Shown here: piece by piece, positions 34,427 through 44,070 of the stretch | Layout: each line of letters opens with the position of its first letter | Position numbering within the stretch: the stretch's first letter is position 1 | DNA from: Paenibacillus illinoisensis NBRC 15959 | GTDB taxonomy: Bacteria; Bacillota; Bacilli; Paenibacillales; Paenibacillaceae | Reading direction: 5' to 3' | Length of the DNA stretch: 64,000 bases | NCBI RefSeq assembly: GCF_004000925.1 | Contig: NZ_BIME01000001.1 | Location: 682,001 to 746,000 of the forward strand | Position numbers and translations under genes: made by a program | Notes under the pieces: model-generated | What the model was told of the DNA's origin: nothing | The model's database searches: none | Seen by the model: only the letters and a program-made list of their open reading frames with translations

Positions 34427-37400
34427 TCAAACTACAACATGCCATCGGTCACGAATTTCAGAAATCCAATCTGTCATTTTCCAGGTGTCATCACAAGGAA
34501 CTGCACCTTTAACCCTGGAATATTTGCGTTTAACATAATAACCTTGACCTGGTGGCAGTACCTTCAGCCCAGCTGAGCTGCCTCCAGATTCGGTATAAGG
34601 AATACGGAAGAACGAGAGATCGTTAGGGTCTAAAGTCCCGAACAACAATCCACTCTGGGAAGCCTTCACATCACTTACCCAGTCTGAACCAAACGTTGGG
34701 AAATCAGCTGGAACACCCGAAAGTATGACATGTATCCCGCGATCCCGTCCTTGACGAACAATCGCCCCCAATTGATCTTTCACATTAAAATCATTCAACT
34801 GTTTGGACAGAGTATCCGCATCATCGATGACAAGCACGATCTCCGGGCCACCCTTTAACTCGCCTCTTTTTAGAACTTCATCGTACAACTGTTGGATCAC
34901 AGGCGCAAGCTGTTCTTCACGAGACACATGTCCGCGGACATGGGGCAAACTGCTGATCTCTCCCAGTCCTCCGGTACCATATCTCATATCTACCGTATAT
35001 ATTTGTACATCTTCAGGAGAAGCATGATACGCCAGAGATAACATCCATGTCAACAAAAATGTTGTTTTACCACCCTCCATGGGACTTGTGACCATAAAAT
35101 GCGGACCTTCACGCAGGTTCAGCAAGAAAGGCTCGAGATCATCTGTCAACAAGCCTACAGGAACATTGACCGTCGAAAATTCTCCTACTTGGGCAAATGC
35201 CCCCGTACTTACAAGTAAATCCTTGAGCTTCACTTCTTCAGGAAGCGGAGCAATCTGCGGAGCCTCTTCTCCTGTCCAGCTATCCCGAATCTCTGTGATC
35301 AACCCGCGGAGAGCAGACGAACGTTTCCCTTCATCCTCACCGGACGATGGCAAAGCCGCCTGGAACATTAATGGTGGTACCTGTCCTTTTACAAGACCTC
35401 TGCCTGGTGGAAGCTGGCTTGGTGCCTTGGAAGGCCGTCCAACTGCATAATAATAGTCACTTGGATCGGATAGTTCAAAGGATACCGCGTTTGGTATGTT
35501 GCTTCTGAACTTCTCGAAGACATCTGTCACCCGATTCGCAGTCAGAATGAACGTAATTCCAAGACTTCCACCTTCACGAAGAATCGTTTCCAGCAGTTCA
35601 TTCTCTTCTGGGTAAGCATTGCGGAATGATAGATAACCATCAATTACAACAACAATCTGTGGAACAGCTGCATGTGCTGTACGACGATAAGCCGAAATCG
35701 TTTTAACCCCTGCCTCCGAGATCATATCCTTGCGCTGTGCTGACAGCTTCAGAATATACCGGAAAAGACGCTTGATCCGATCCTCCTCTTCGGCCATCAG
35801 AACGCCACCGATCTGCGGCAGTCCTGTAAAGTCCTTCATCATCCGTCCCATATCAATAATGTATCCATGCCATGGATCCGTACGTCGAGAACGTGCCAGT
35901 GACATCAGCAAAGTCTGGACAAACGTCGTTTTACCCAAACCAGGCATACCGTACACAATCAAATGCCCTTGATCTACGGGGAGTGCAAGAGGCATCTGAC
36001 GCTGGTTAGGCAGATCGTCAAGCAGACCAACCACCGGCTTCAATCCACTTGCTCCGCCGTCAAGCAGTAGCTCTCTGTGCTCTTCATCCTGCCAATCCGC
36101 TAGACTGTCCCATTCGAGCGTCTCTGGGAGGGGTGGCAGCCATGGACCAGGCAATCTTTTGATTCCTGCATCTGCGGCAGACTGTGCCACATAATCGATG
36201 AAGACCTGTAGTTGCTTAGGAACATCTTCGCCTTTGAGGACTGCCCTGCGTTCGCCAGTCAAAAGTGGTTCTCTCTTACCGTTAAGACGCACCTCCATGA
36301 CAGGCAGTACAGTTGATGTGTCCTCCTGCTGGTTATAAGGCGCACCACTCCAGGCAAACTGCATTTCCTCAAATACCTCATCACTGCCGACCTGGAAATA
36401 TCCGCGGCCCGGCTTGGTAATCCATGCTGCATTAGGGATTTTGATCATATCCCGGCTGTCTCCCTCGCTCTGTACACGAAGACAGATGCGGAAACGGGAG
36501 TTACTCCATATTTTGTCATCCACTACGCCTGCCGGCTTTTGAGTTGCCAGAATCAGATGGACACCCAGTGTTCGGCCAATAGCCGCAATACTAATCAACT
36601 CATCCATGAATTCCGGCTGGTCCCGTTTCAATTGGGCAAACTCATCAATAATAATGACCAAATGAGGCAATGGCTGTTCATGTCTGGAACGTAAAATCTT
36701 GTAATATTCATCAATGTGCTGAAGGTTACCGGCATCATTCAATATCTTCTGCCTTCTGACCAATTCGGCCCGAAGCGAGATATTGGCCCGTTCAATCAAA
36801 TTGCCATCCAGGTTGGTGATTGTACCCACCACGTGAGGCAGGCCTACGAACGTATTGGACATCCCGCCACCTTTATAGTCAATTAACATAAAGGCCAGGT
36901 CATGGGGATGGAACTCGGCAGCCAGGGAAGCCACGATAGACTGAATGACCTCACTTTTACCTGAACCCGTCGTACCTGCGATCAATCCGTGTGGGCCGTG
37001 ACCCTGACGTTCAATTTTATCATGCAAGTTGATGGCAATTTTCTTGCCACCTGCGCGCACGCCCATGGGTACAGGCAGCGTATCCGGATATCGTGTCTGG
37101 CCCCAGCGGGTGATTACATCTAGGTCTTCAACACGTGAGGTGCCAAGCATATCAAATAACGGAAGGATTTGCGGGATGTCCGAAGCGGAAGATCGCTTCA
37201 GCCGAATGGGAGACATGTAACGTGAGAGTGCCTCAGCGGTCTCTTTTGATATCACATCTGGTGTGTATGTCTGCTGTACAACGTCAGCATCTTCCGTTTT
37301 TTTGATGTACACGCCCTTGCCTTTGGATGCTTCCATGATCAATTGACAATGCATCGGAAGGGATTCCTTGCGGTTTGCCAGAATAATGGTACACACATCG

Positions 37401-38431
37401 ATCTCCTGTGCAGATTCAAGCAATAATGGAAGAAGAGGCTCTTCTTCAATAAGCTGTGTGTCCGAGAGAACCACCACATAACATGGAGTCTGCACACTTT
37501 TTTTGTATCGGTCCTCTTTGTTGTTCCGACGACGGTTTAACACGGAAAACAAGCTGTCCGCCAATTGATGCGCACCGCTGTGCCTGTCGGCCATATAGCG
37601 TTGTCCCTGATCTTCATCCCAAATATGGGGTAACCAGCGCAGCCAGTCCCATTCCTTCGCTTCTTTCTCTTCATAAAAAGCAGCAATCTTCAATTCATCC
37701 GGCGAATGCCGCACCGTGAGTTGTGAAATGATGACGCGCAGGGAAGCAAGCACTTCCTCCCGATTCCCCACCAATCCCATCACTTTCGATTGGAACAGCG
37801 GGAGTGTAATGGAAGCATCGGGGACCGTCTCAAATTCTGCTGCAAGTTCATGAGCTGCCTCGATTAATTCATCTTTTTCATAACCATCCACTCGTGGAAC
37901 CTGCAGTTTAATTCGGAATGGAATTTCTCCCGTACCGATCCGGACCTGCAAGAAATCGTCATCTTCCGGTGAACGCTCCCATAAGGAACTGTTACGATTC
38001 TTCACGACTTGGAGACAAACATTGGGATCACCATGAATCTCGTACAGGCTCTTGACCTGCTCGGCTTGAGCTTCCTTGAGCTCTTCACGGTGCTTATCCA
38101 GTTGTGCTCGGTACATGGCCTTACGTTCTTCGATCTTTTTGCGATACGTCTTTTTGTTACTCAGATACACAAAAAACGGAATGGTATATGACGTAAGCAT
38201 CATCATGACAGTCATCATCTGAAACATCATATAACTGGGGTTGCCCATTTTGCCCGTCATGTTGATATATACGTAGAATCCGATACTGACCATCGTCATC
38301 ATGATCGGTATTATAATAGAAATCATTGAAAACGTAGGTTTGCTCGGCTCCGTTGGAGGTCTGAGAATTTCCAGCCTTTCTTCCTTAAGAACCGGTGTCA
38401 TTCTTGGAGAACGTTGATATAACACATTCAC
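34427..38431 (-). CDS. essC: Type VII secretion ATPase EssC/EccC (FtsK/SpoIIIE family)
   Basis: A 1334-residue membrane ATPase. Two adjacent membrane segments lie near residues 38-60 and 67-90, then three FtsK-type ATPase domains with Walker A motifs GTTGSGKSE (near 487), GMPGLGKTT (near 827) and SPMEGGKTT (near 1115). The first Walker B reads LVIIIDEFAQL. There is no FHA pair before the membrane segments, unlike Staphylococcus and Bacillus EssC (about 1480-1500 residues), so the form is closer to EccC. Start is GTG at 38431 after AAGGAGG. Confidence 0.95.
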   Translation of the reverse strand: MNVLYQRSPRMTPVLKEERLEILRPPTEPSKPTFSMISIIIPIMMTMVSIGFYVYINMTGKMGNPSYMMFQMMTVMMMLTSYTIPFFVYLSNKKTYRKKIEERKAMYRAQLDKHREELKEAQAEQVKSLYEIHGDPNVCLQVVKNRNSSLWERSPEDDDFLQVRIGTGEIPFRIKLQVPRVDGYEKDELIEAAHELAAEFETVPDASITLPLFQSKVMGLVGNREEVLASLRVIISQLTVRHSPDELKIAAFYEEKEAKEWDWLRWLPHIWDEDQGQRYMADRHSGAHQLADSLFSVLNRRRNNKEDRYKKSVQTPCYVVVLSDTQLIEEEPLLPLLLESAQEIDVCTIILANRKESLPMHCQLIMEASKGKGVYIKKTEDADVVQQTYTPDVISKETAEALSRYMSPIRLKRSSASDIPQILPLFDMLGTSRVEDLDVITRWGQTRYPDTLPVPMGVRAGGKKIAINLHDKIERQGHGPHGLIAGTTGSGKSEVIQSIVASLAAEFHPHDLAFMLIDYKGGGMSNTFVGLPHVVGTITNLDGNLIERANISLRAELVRRQKILNDAGNLQHIDEYYKILRSRHEQPLPHLVIIIDEFAQLKRDQPEFMDELISIAAIGRTLGVHLILATQKPAGVVDDKIWSNSRFRICLRVQSEGDSRDMIKIPNAAWITKPGRGYFQVGSDEVFEEMQFAWSGAPYNQQEDTSTVLPVMEVRLNGKREPLLTGERRAVLKGEDVPKQLQVFIDYVAQSAADAGIKRLPGPWLPPLPETLEWDSLADWQDEEHRELLLDGGASGLKPVVGLLDDLPNQRQMPLALPVDQGHLIVYGMPGLGKTTFVQTLLMSLARSRRTDPWHGYIIDMGRMMKDFTGLPQIGGVLMAEEEDRIKRLFRYILKLSAQRKDMISEAGVKTISAYRRTAHAAVPQIVVVIDGYLSFRNAYPEENELLETILREGGSLGITFILTANRVTDVFEKFRSNIPNAVSFELSDPSDYYYAVGRPSKAPSQLPPGRGLVKGQVPPLMFQAALPSSGEDEGKRSSALRGLITEIRDSWTGEEAPQIAPLPEEVKLKDLLVSTGAFAQVGEFSTVNVPVGLLTDDLEPFLLNLREGPHFMVTSPMEGGKTTFLLTWMLSLAYHASPEDVQIYTVDMRYGTGGLGEISSLPHVRGHVSREEQLAPVIQQLYDEVLKRGELKGGPEIVLVIDDADTLSKQLNDFNVKDQLGAIVRQGRDRGIHVILSGVPADFPTFGSDWVSDVKASQSGLLFGTLDPNDLSFFRIPYTESGGSSAGLKVLPPGQGYYVKRKYSRVKGAVPCDDTWKMTDWISEIRDRWHVVV

Positions 38432-38486
38432 GAAGAGAAGACCTCCTTATCATTGGTTCGATAATGAATGTATACGTCAAGTAGCC

Positions 38487-38807
38487 TCATTCGTTGCTGT
38501 CCTGCTGAAATAATGAACGTCTTCCGTATACAGGTGCTTCTTCTGTAGTGGTGGAGAATGCCCGCTGAACCCGTACACAGCTTCCTTGCCGCAGGCCCGT
38601 TTCCATCAGCTGCTGCGAGTTCTGCGGAGAGAACCACAGACCTTCGGGAAATTTGGCTTCAAGGATGTATTGGATACCATCACCAGGCGCCTGTCCAAAG
38701 ATCCGCACCCCCAGCAATGTTTTTAAATGTTCAATCGTACACTCATCCGGGACTTCAATGTCGAACCATTCACCTTCCTCCCGGCCGGAATACACGGTAA
38801 GAATCAT
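38487..38807 (-). CDS. yukD: YukD/EsaB-like ubiquitin-fold T7SS protein
   Basis: A 106-residue protein with a beta-grasp pattern: ILTVYSGREEGEWFDIEVPDECTIEHLKTLL, then two more strands. Such proteins are accessory T7SS components without ubiquitin activity. I chose the second of two adjacent ATGs (38807), six bases from GGAGGG. It is the first gene of the T7SS operon and 55 bases before essC. A charged C-terminal tail (RRSLFQQDSNE) is extra. Confidence 0.85.
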   Translation of the reverse strand: MILTVYSGREEGEWFDIEVPDECTIEHLKTLLGVRIFGQAPGDGIQYILEAKFPEGLWFSPQNSQQLMETGLRQGSCVRVQRAFSTTTEEAPVYGRRSLFQQDSNE

Positions 38808-39229
38808 CATAATCCCTCCCATGGTCTCATATGTAAATTGTCCTAATGTCAAATTAAATCAAAAAAATGCAGATGAATCGTTATTCCAACCCTATTTTCT
38901 TACATTAACACCCTGTTTGCAATGTACAACCTGTATTTTTGTTACATATGACCCACATAATTATTAAAATATCGTCCGATGGACTCAGAACTTTTGAGGC
39001 ATTATTCACGTTAATCGTTGCGAGGATGCGAAAACGATTCTCTTTTTTCCATATAAATGGGAGAGAATATTCTGTATTCGGGACTTCCTATTCCTTCGTC
39101 CACAATCAAATTGTGAACACTTTTCAAACATTGCCCACCTTTATGTTTTCATAAGCTGATTTTAAGGTAATTTTAAGCATTGGAATTTAATATAACCAGT
39201 ATGAAATAACTCTCGTGAGGTGATTTCTA
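38808..39229. other. Upstream region of the type VII secretion operon
   Basis: About 420 bases, AT-rich, carrying the T7SS promoter on the minus strand (TTGACA is present near 38840) and the promoter for the small gene at 39230 on the plus strand. No further gene or repeat is recognised. Confidence 0.55.
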
Positions 39230-39469
39230 GTGAGAACACTAATAACTTTTCAAAACAAATCAATCCCTGTATATTTCAATCAAGAAAACAAACAACCTAT
39301 GCAAAAGACATTAAGACTGCTTAGTAGTGCCCTTGAGCATAAAATCAGTAATGGTAAACGCGCTCTGCAAAAATGTCTGCACTCTTTGATTAGCATTGAG
39401 ATTGTCGGTTGTGAGGCCATTCTGCACAGCCGCAGTGAAAATGACTCTCTAGCCTTGTCGCTGTATTAA
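39230..39469 (+). CDS. Small hypothetical protein
   Basis: A 79-residue protein, GTG start after GAGGTGAT, ending in a strong terminator (39511-39544). It is basic and mostly helical, with no membrane segment and two cysteines (KCLHSLISIEIVGC). I do not recognise it. The ribosome site, start and terminator together make it plausible that it is expressed. Confidence 0.5.
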   Translation: MRTLITFQNKSIPVYFNQENKQPMQKTLRLLSSALEHKISNGKRALQKCLHSLISIEIVGCEAILHSRSENDSLALSLY

Positions 39470-39510
39470 AGCAGAGTCGGTAAAGAAATTGCATATGCAA
39501 ACAAGGAAAA

Positions 39511-39544
39511 GGAAGCTGTCCATGAAGACAAGCTTCCTTTTTTT
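39511..39544 (+). terminator. Terminator of the 39230 small gene
   Basis: GGAAGCT-GTC and GAC-AAGCTTCC flank a short loop and are followed by seven T. Confidence 0.85.
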
Positions 39545-39570
39545 GATGAAGGCAAGGTTCTCTATTTATT

Positions 39571-39723
39571 TTAATGTACTTTGCTGACAGCATAAGTAGT
39601 CTCATGCTCCTCTGCGATCTCGGCTCTGCGGATACGAATGACAAACAGCCGAACCAGATTGGCACGTGTATGCTCTTCCTGACAAGTGCTCAATTTTTTC
39701 AGAATAAAACGGTCAATGGACAT
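39571..39723 (-). CDS. Small hypothetical protein (50 residues)
   Basis: A 50-residue frame: MSIDRFILKKL... ends YAVSKVH. A weak ribosome site (AAAGGGG, spacing about 10) precedes the ATG. The sequence is basic and helix-prone (RIRRAEIAEEHE), with no membrane segment. It converges with the small plus-strand gene. Not recognised; coding status uncertain. Confidence 0.4.
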   Translation of the reverse strand: MSIDRFILKKLSTCQEEHTRANLVRLFVIRIRRAEIAEEHETTYAVSKVH

Positions 39724-39925
39724 GGAATTCAAGCCCCTTTACCTTTGGATTTACGGATCGGTACTCCCGTGTATCCATAAATAACCAGATTGGACGAGCC
39801 CCAAACAGCTTTTGCCTCGGATTTCTTCACGTCCAAATTCATGATGTAAAAACGTGCAAAAGCCCGTCACCTCAAGGCAGGAGCGGACTTTCGCATTCCA
39901 TGTCGATCTATCTCGAACGATTGGT

Positions 39926-41401
39926 TTAATTGATGCCAGGGAAATCCCGGTATTGATGCTGCAGACTGATCCAACGGGTACGTGTGAATTTCTCGATGGC
40001 CCAATCGCCACCAAAGCGGCCAATTCCGGAAGATTTTTCGCCGCCAAACATGACATGTGCCTCATCATTTACAGATTGGTCATTCACATGCACCATGCCG
40101 GATTCAATGTTCTGGGCTACCCGGTAACCCCTCTCCAGATTGCTGGTGAATACAGAACCACTTAATCCATATGGTGTATCATTTGCTAGACGGACAGCTT
40201 CTTGCTCGTCCTCTGCACGCATGAGGACGGCCACCGGACCAAACAGTTCCTGTTGGACAATATCCTGTTCAGGTTTGACATCCACAAGCACCGTCGGTTC
40301 CAACACACTGCCCTTACCTGATCCGCCATGAAGCAAGCGCGCCCCCTCTTCCTGAGCAGTTTGGATCCATTCCAACAAGCGCCGTACTTCTTTTTCACGA
40401 ATAAGGGGACCTACCATCGTTTCTGAATCTGCAGGATCGCCTGTCCGTATGCGCTTCGTTTTGTCCACGAACGATTTGACAAATTGGTCATATATATCGG
40501 CATGTATGATGATCCGGTTGAGTGCCATGCAGATCTGCCCCTGATGAAGAAATTTGCCAAAAACCGCAGCCTCGGCGGCTCGCTCAATGTCTGCGTCTTC
40601 GAGTACCACCATTGCATTATTACCGCCAAGCTCAAGTGCTGTTTCTTTCAAATGTTCTCCTGCCAGTTTTCCGATCCCCTGCCCGACTTTGGTCGATCCT
40701 GTAAAGGAAATCACCTTGGGAATGGGATGAGCAACAAAATAATCTCCTATTTCACCACCACTTCCGGCAACCACATTCAGGACACCTTCAGGTAATCCGG
40801 CTTGATGAAATAAATCCGCGATCAACCAGCCTGCCGTAATCGGCGTGTCCGATGCCGGCTTAATAACTACACCATTCCCGAGTGCAATGGCCGGAGCAAC
40901 GGAGCGAAGACACAAATGGAGCGGGAAGTTCCATGGTCCAATGACTCCAACCACACCCTTGGGTTCGCGAATGACTCGGTTTTCTTTGCCTGGCGTGTTT
41001 GAAGGAATCAGCTCACCTTTCATTCGGTAGGGGAACGAAGCCGATTCATCCACGATACGTTTCGCTGCGGCAAACTCCGATTCTGCCTTAATACGCGTGC
41101 TCCCCGATTCTGTAATCAGCAGATTCAATATTTCTTCTTTGCGATCGGTCATCAAGGATGACACTTTTCGCAATATGCCTTCTTTTATACCTGGCAGGGA
41201 CTTTCTCCATTCCAATGAGCTATTTTGGGCGGCTTCGTATGCCCGATCTATGTCCGTCTTACTGGAAGAACGCCAGGTTGCAATCACTTCCCCCGTATAA
41301 GGGTTCATGTTCTCCATCGTTTTCTCACCGGAGCCTTCTACCCAATCGCCATTAATATACTGTTTGGTCCAAGTTGCAGATGTTTTCTCCATTAAAGTCA
41401 T
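39926..41401 (-). CDS. Aldehyde dehydrogenase
   Basis: A 491-residue NAD(P)-dependent aldehyde dehydrogenase. The catalytic Cys lies in FLHQGQICMALNR (near residue 291), the general-base Glu in LELGGNNAMVV (near 257), and the cofactor strand is FTGSTKVGQ (near 234). Length is normal. GGAGG precedes the ATG at 41401. Resembles the benzaldehyde/xenobiotic group by its start, but the substrate cannot be fixed. Alone, with no operon neighbours. Confidence 0.92.
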   Translation of the reverse strand: MTLMEKTSATWTKQYINGDWVEGSGEKTMENMNPYTGEVIATWRSSSKTDIDRAYEAAQNSSLEWRKSLPGIKEGILRKVSSLMTDRKEEILNLLITESGSTRIKAESEFAAAKRIVDESASFPYRMKGELIPSNTPGKENRVIREPKGVVGVIGPWNFPLHLCLRSVAPAIALGNGVVIKPASDTPITAGWLIADLFHQAGLPEGVLNVVAGSGGEIGDYFVAHPIPKVISFTGSTKVGQGIGKLAGEHLKETALELGGNNAMVVLEDADIERAAEAAVFGKFLHQGQICMALNRIIIHADIYDQFVKSFVDKTKRIRTGDPADSETMVGPLIREKEVRRLLEWIQTAQEEGARLLHGGSGKGSVLEPTVLVDVKPEQDIVQQELFGPVAVLMRAEDEQEAVRLANDTPYGLSGSVFTSNLERGYRVAQNIESGMVHVNDQSVNDEAHVMFGGEKSSGIGRFGGDWAIEKFTRTRWISLQHQYRDFPGIN

Positions 41402-41504
41402 CTGGATGCGCCTCCTAATCAGGATTAGATGTTCTTCTTCTATAAGAAGTGTAGTACTTCATTAACCTGATTAAAGATTGCGCAAACGCGTCACTCAGAC
41501 TCTA

Positions 41505-42050
41505 CTATTCAGATGGAGGCGCATCCTGTCTGGCAAAATCATTCAGCTTCTCCCAGCCGTAGGCTATCTCAATCAGATCTTGCCCTCCTATTCGTATGGG
41601 TTGTGTATGGACAGGACTTCCACCCATCTTTTCATAAAAACGGCATGCCGAATTTCGCTCCAATGCCCAGATCAACAGACGCTTCATGTCCAGAGAATGA
41701 AGATACCGAACAACTTGTACAGCCAGTTGCTGACCAATTCCCTTTTGCTGCACATCTTCGAGCAAATAAATGGCATATAACTCTGCATCATAAGGCAGCT
41801 TACCTTCGCGCTCCCTTCCTCCGCAGGCAAATCCGACAATATTCCCTCCCGGCTGTTCAGCCACCACCAGAATCTGATTTTTTTCGTCAGAGCGTATGGT
41901 TTGCTCCCATTGAGATATTCTTGATTCTGTAGTCAAATGATCCAAAAAATCATCCGGTATAATATTGCGATATGTCGTCTTCCAACTCTCAGTATGTACA
42001 TAGGCAATTCCTTCTGCATCCCCTTCACGGGCTTGTCTGATCTGTATCAA
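41505..42050 (-). CDS. GNAT-family N-acetyltransferase
   Basis: A 181-residue acetyltransferase: IRQAREGDAEGIAYVHTESW at the start, motif A ELYAIYLLEDVQQKGIGQQLA (near residue 90) and ERNSACRFYEKMGG (near 130). Typical PhnO/RimI-like small GNAT. Substrate unknown. Transcribed alone, shortly before the L,D-transpeptidase. Confidence 0.88.
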   Translation of the reverse strand: MIQIRQAREGDAEGIAYVHTESWKTTYRNIIPDDFLDHLTTESRISQWEQTIRSDEKNQILVVAEQPGGNIVGFACGGREREGKLPYDAELYAIYLLEDVQQKGIGQQLAVQVVRYLHSLDMKRLLIWALERNSACRFYEKMGGSPVHTQPIRIGGQDLIEIAYGWEKLNDFARQDAPPSE

Positions 42051-42164
42051 CGAACATTCACCTACCTCTCAGATTGTAGTGATTGTACATTATTATAAGC
42101 ATGTTGATTCTATTTACCAAATCCATCCATATAGTCCAATTTAGGAAAGAGTAGCGATCAGCCC

Positions 42165-42503
42165 TTAGGGCCGGATCGTTACTCTTGTGCCTACAGATAC
42201 CTTTGAAGAGAGATCCAACACATCTGGATTGTACATACGGATACATCCGTGTGATACAGACTTGCCGATAGACGAAGGTTCATTCGTCCCATGGATGCCA
42301 TAATGAGGTTCAGATAACCCCATCCACAGTACACCAAAGGGTCCACCCGGATTGACTTGTTTATTGACAATGGTAAATTCCCCGTTTGGAGTCTGAGTAA
42401 GCATCTTGCCTGTTGCCACAGGATACCCCTTAACTACCTGATCGCCATCCAGAAGATATAACATGTGATCCGACAGATCTACAATAATTCTGTAATCCGG
42501 CAT
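42165..42503 (-). CDS. L,D-transpeptidase (YkuD domain)
   Basis: A 112-residue protein that is almost only the YkuD domain, with the catalytic motif [22 protein letters not shown] (HGT-x15-SHGCIRM, His and Cys). It has no signal peptide or LysM domain, unlike longer family members, so export must be by another route or it works in the spore. It makes 3-3 cross-links in peptidoglycan in other species. Ribosome site GGAGGG precedes the ATG. Confidence 0.9.
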   Translation of the reverse strand: MPDYRIIVDLSDHMLYLLDGDQVVKGYPVATGKMLTQTPNGEFTIVNKQVNPGGPFGVLWMGLSEPHYGIHGTNEPSSIGKSVSHGCIRMYNPDVLDLSSKVSVGTRVTIRP

Positions 42504-42558
42504 TATGACATCCCTCCTGACCTATTCTATGCTGAAGCCATAAGGATGCCCGCCTAAT

Positions 42559-43650
42559 TTAGAGCTCTTCCCAATCGTTTACTCTCCGGGCATGTTTGGG
42601 TTTACGTGAATTCGCAGGTTTGCTTGTAGCCGTCCGCCGCTTGGAAGCAACTGCTTCTTTCCGCTGCTGATACTGCAATTCCTTCTGCATTTTCAGGTAA
42701 TTGTTTAGCCTTTTTTCTTCCAGAGACCCATTTTGAATGGCTTCGGTAACAGCACAGCCCGCTTCACGTGTATGACTGCAGTCCACGAATCTGCATGCTT
42801 CAGCAAGTTGCTCAATTTCACCAAACGCCTGGGAAAGTCCATCATTGCCCTCGTCCCACAGGTTCAGCTCACGCATACCAGGTGTATCAATGAGTACAGC
42901 CCCTTGGGGCAAAACGAACATCTCCCGATGGGTTGTCGTATGTCTTCCACGGCTATCGTCCTCCCGGACGGATTGGGTAAGCTGTACATTCCGTCCCATC
43001 ATCCAGTTGACAAGAGTAGACTTACCGCTTCCTGAAGAACCCGTCAAGGCTACTGTGGTCCCTGGCTGCAGATAGGTTTCAAGTGAAGCTTTTCCATGAT
43101 CCTGGGCAGCTGACAGCGCCAGTACTTCAATGCCTGGGGCAATCCCTTCTACCATCGCCCTTTTTTCCTCTACATCAGTGCATAGATCACTCTTGCTCAA
43201 AACGATGACAGGTCTAACCCCTCCATTCCAGGCCATCATAATATACCGCTCCAACCGTCTAAGGTTAAAATCATGATTAAGCGCTGCGACGATCAGCAAC
43301 GTATCCACGTTTGCAGCAATAAGCTGCTCTTTCGTTACGGACCCGGCAGCCTGCCTGGATACCCGGCTCTTCCTTGAGAGAATACCGTGAATTGTAGCCT
43401 CTTCTCCGGGCTCACCCGTCATTGCTACCCAATCCCCTACTGCAGGAAGTGTCCCTGTCTCCAGGTTGTCATGACGCATACGTCCTGATACCCTTCCCCA
43501 GCATTCGCCACCGTCTGTAATAAGACGCTGCAATTGTCCGTGGTCAGCTATGACTCGCGCAGGTTTTCTCAGTTGTTGTTCCATCCCGGATTGCTGCCAA
43601 AATTCCTGCCATTCAGCAGACCAGCCGTACTTCTCCATGTGATTGTTCAA
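42559..43650 (-). CDS. rsgA: Ribosome biogenesis GTPase RsgA
   Basis: A 363-residue circularly permuted GTPase: OB-fold N-terminus, G4 SKSDLC (near 158), G1 GSSGSGKSTLVN (near 208), G3 DTPGMREL (near 258) and zinc motif CRFVDCSHTREAGC (near 290). It helps mature the 30S subunit. TTG start at 43650 with AGGAGG ten bases upstream. A basic C-terminal tail (RRTATSKPANSRKPKHARR) probably binds rRNA. Could be a second, non-YloQ copy. Confidence 0.93.
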   Translation of the reverse strand: MNNHMEKYGWSAEWQEFWQQSGMEQQLRKPARVIADHGQLQRLITDGGECWGRVSGRMRHDNLETGTLPAVGDWVAMTGEPGEEATIHGILSRKSRVSRQAAGSVTKEQLIAANVDTLLIVAALNHDFNLRRLERYIMMAWNGGVRPVIVLSKSDLCTDVEEKRAMVEGIAPGIEVLALSAAQDHGKASLETYLQPGTTVALTGSSGSGKSTLVNWMMGRNVQLTQSVREDDSRGRHTTTHREMFVLPQGAVLIDTPGMRELNLWDEGNDGLSQAFGEIEQLAEACRFVDCSHTREAGCAVTEAIQNGSLEEKRLNNYLKMQKELQYQQRKEAVASKRRTATSKPANSRKPKHARRVNDWEEL

Positions 43651-43966
43651 ATTAGAATTTCCTCCTAAATTATGTTTTTATAACTACCTACCCATGATGT
43701 GAACGAGCCCTCCAGATCGGATTAAACGCAAATAAAATAAACCACGAGTGATAAACCACCCGCGGCAATTCGAAGTTAACAGAATCAAGATCCCCCTATA
43801 AGCACTATCAGCAGAACGTTAAGTTTAACAACCTGCAGCATGCAATACAGGACACCCTTCTTTTCCGGTAATCAAAAAAAGCCACGGGTGCGTCACCCGT
43901 GACTTCATCTGCACATGTAATTATACTCAATGCGAATGTGAACATACCTGTCCAATCCACATACAA
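43651..43966. other. Intergenic region beside rsgA
   Basis: Holds the rsgA promoter region, a GTTAAGTTTAAC inverted repeat (43819-43830) and the terminator of the microORF at 43874-43903. No other gene is recognised. Confidence 0.55.
43874..43903 (-). terminator. Terminator of the 23-residue microORF
   Basis: GTCACGGGTG, three-base loop, CACCCGTGGC (one mismatch), then seven T on the minus strand. Confidence 0.85.
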
Positions 43967-44038
43967 TTACATGCTTTGATCCGTTCCGGAGACGCTGTCC
44001 ATATTCAAATTAACGTATACTGCCGTTAGGTTTGTCAT
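43967..44038 (-). CDS. MicroORF of 23 residues with its own expression signals
   Basis: Encodes MTNLTAVYVNLNMDSVSG plus five residues. An SD (GGGAGG, rc of 44049-44054) lies about ten bases before the ATG, a sigma-A-like promoter (TTGACA 44095-44100, TAACAT 44071-44076, 18-base spacer) stands upstream, and a terminator follows at 43874-43903. No membrane segment, no Cys. I do not recognise the peptide. It may be a signalling or regulatory peptide, or a short RNA gene with an incidental frame. Confidence 0.6.
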   Translation of the reverse strand: MTNLTAVYVNLNMDSVSGTDQSM

Positions 44039-44070
44039 ATAACATCGCCTCCCTTGTAGATTTATCCAAC

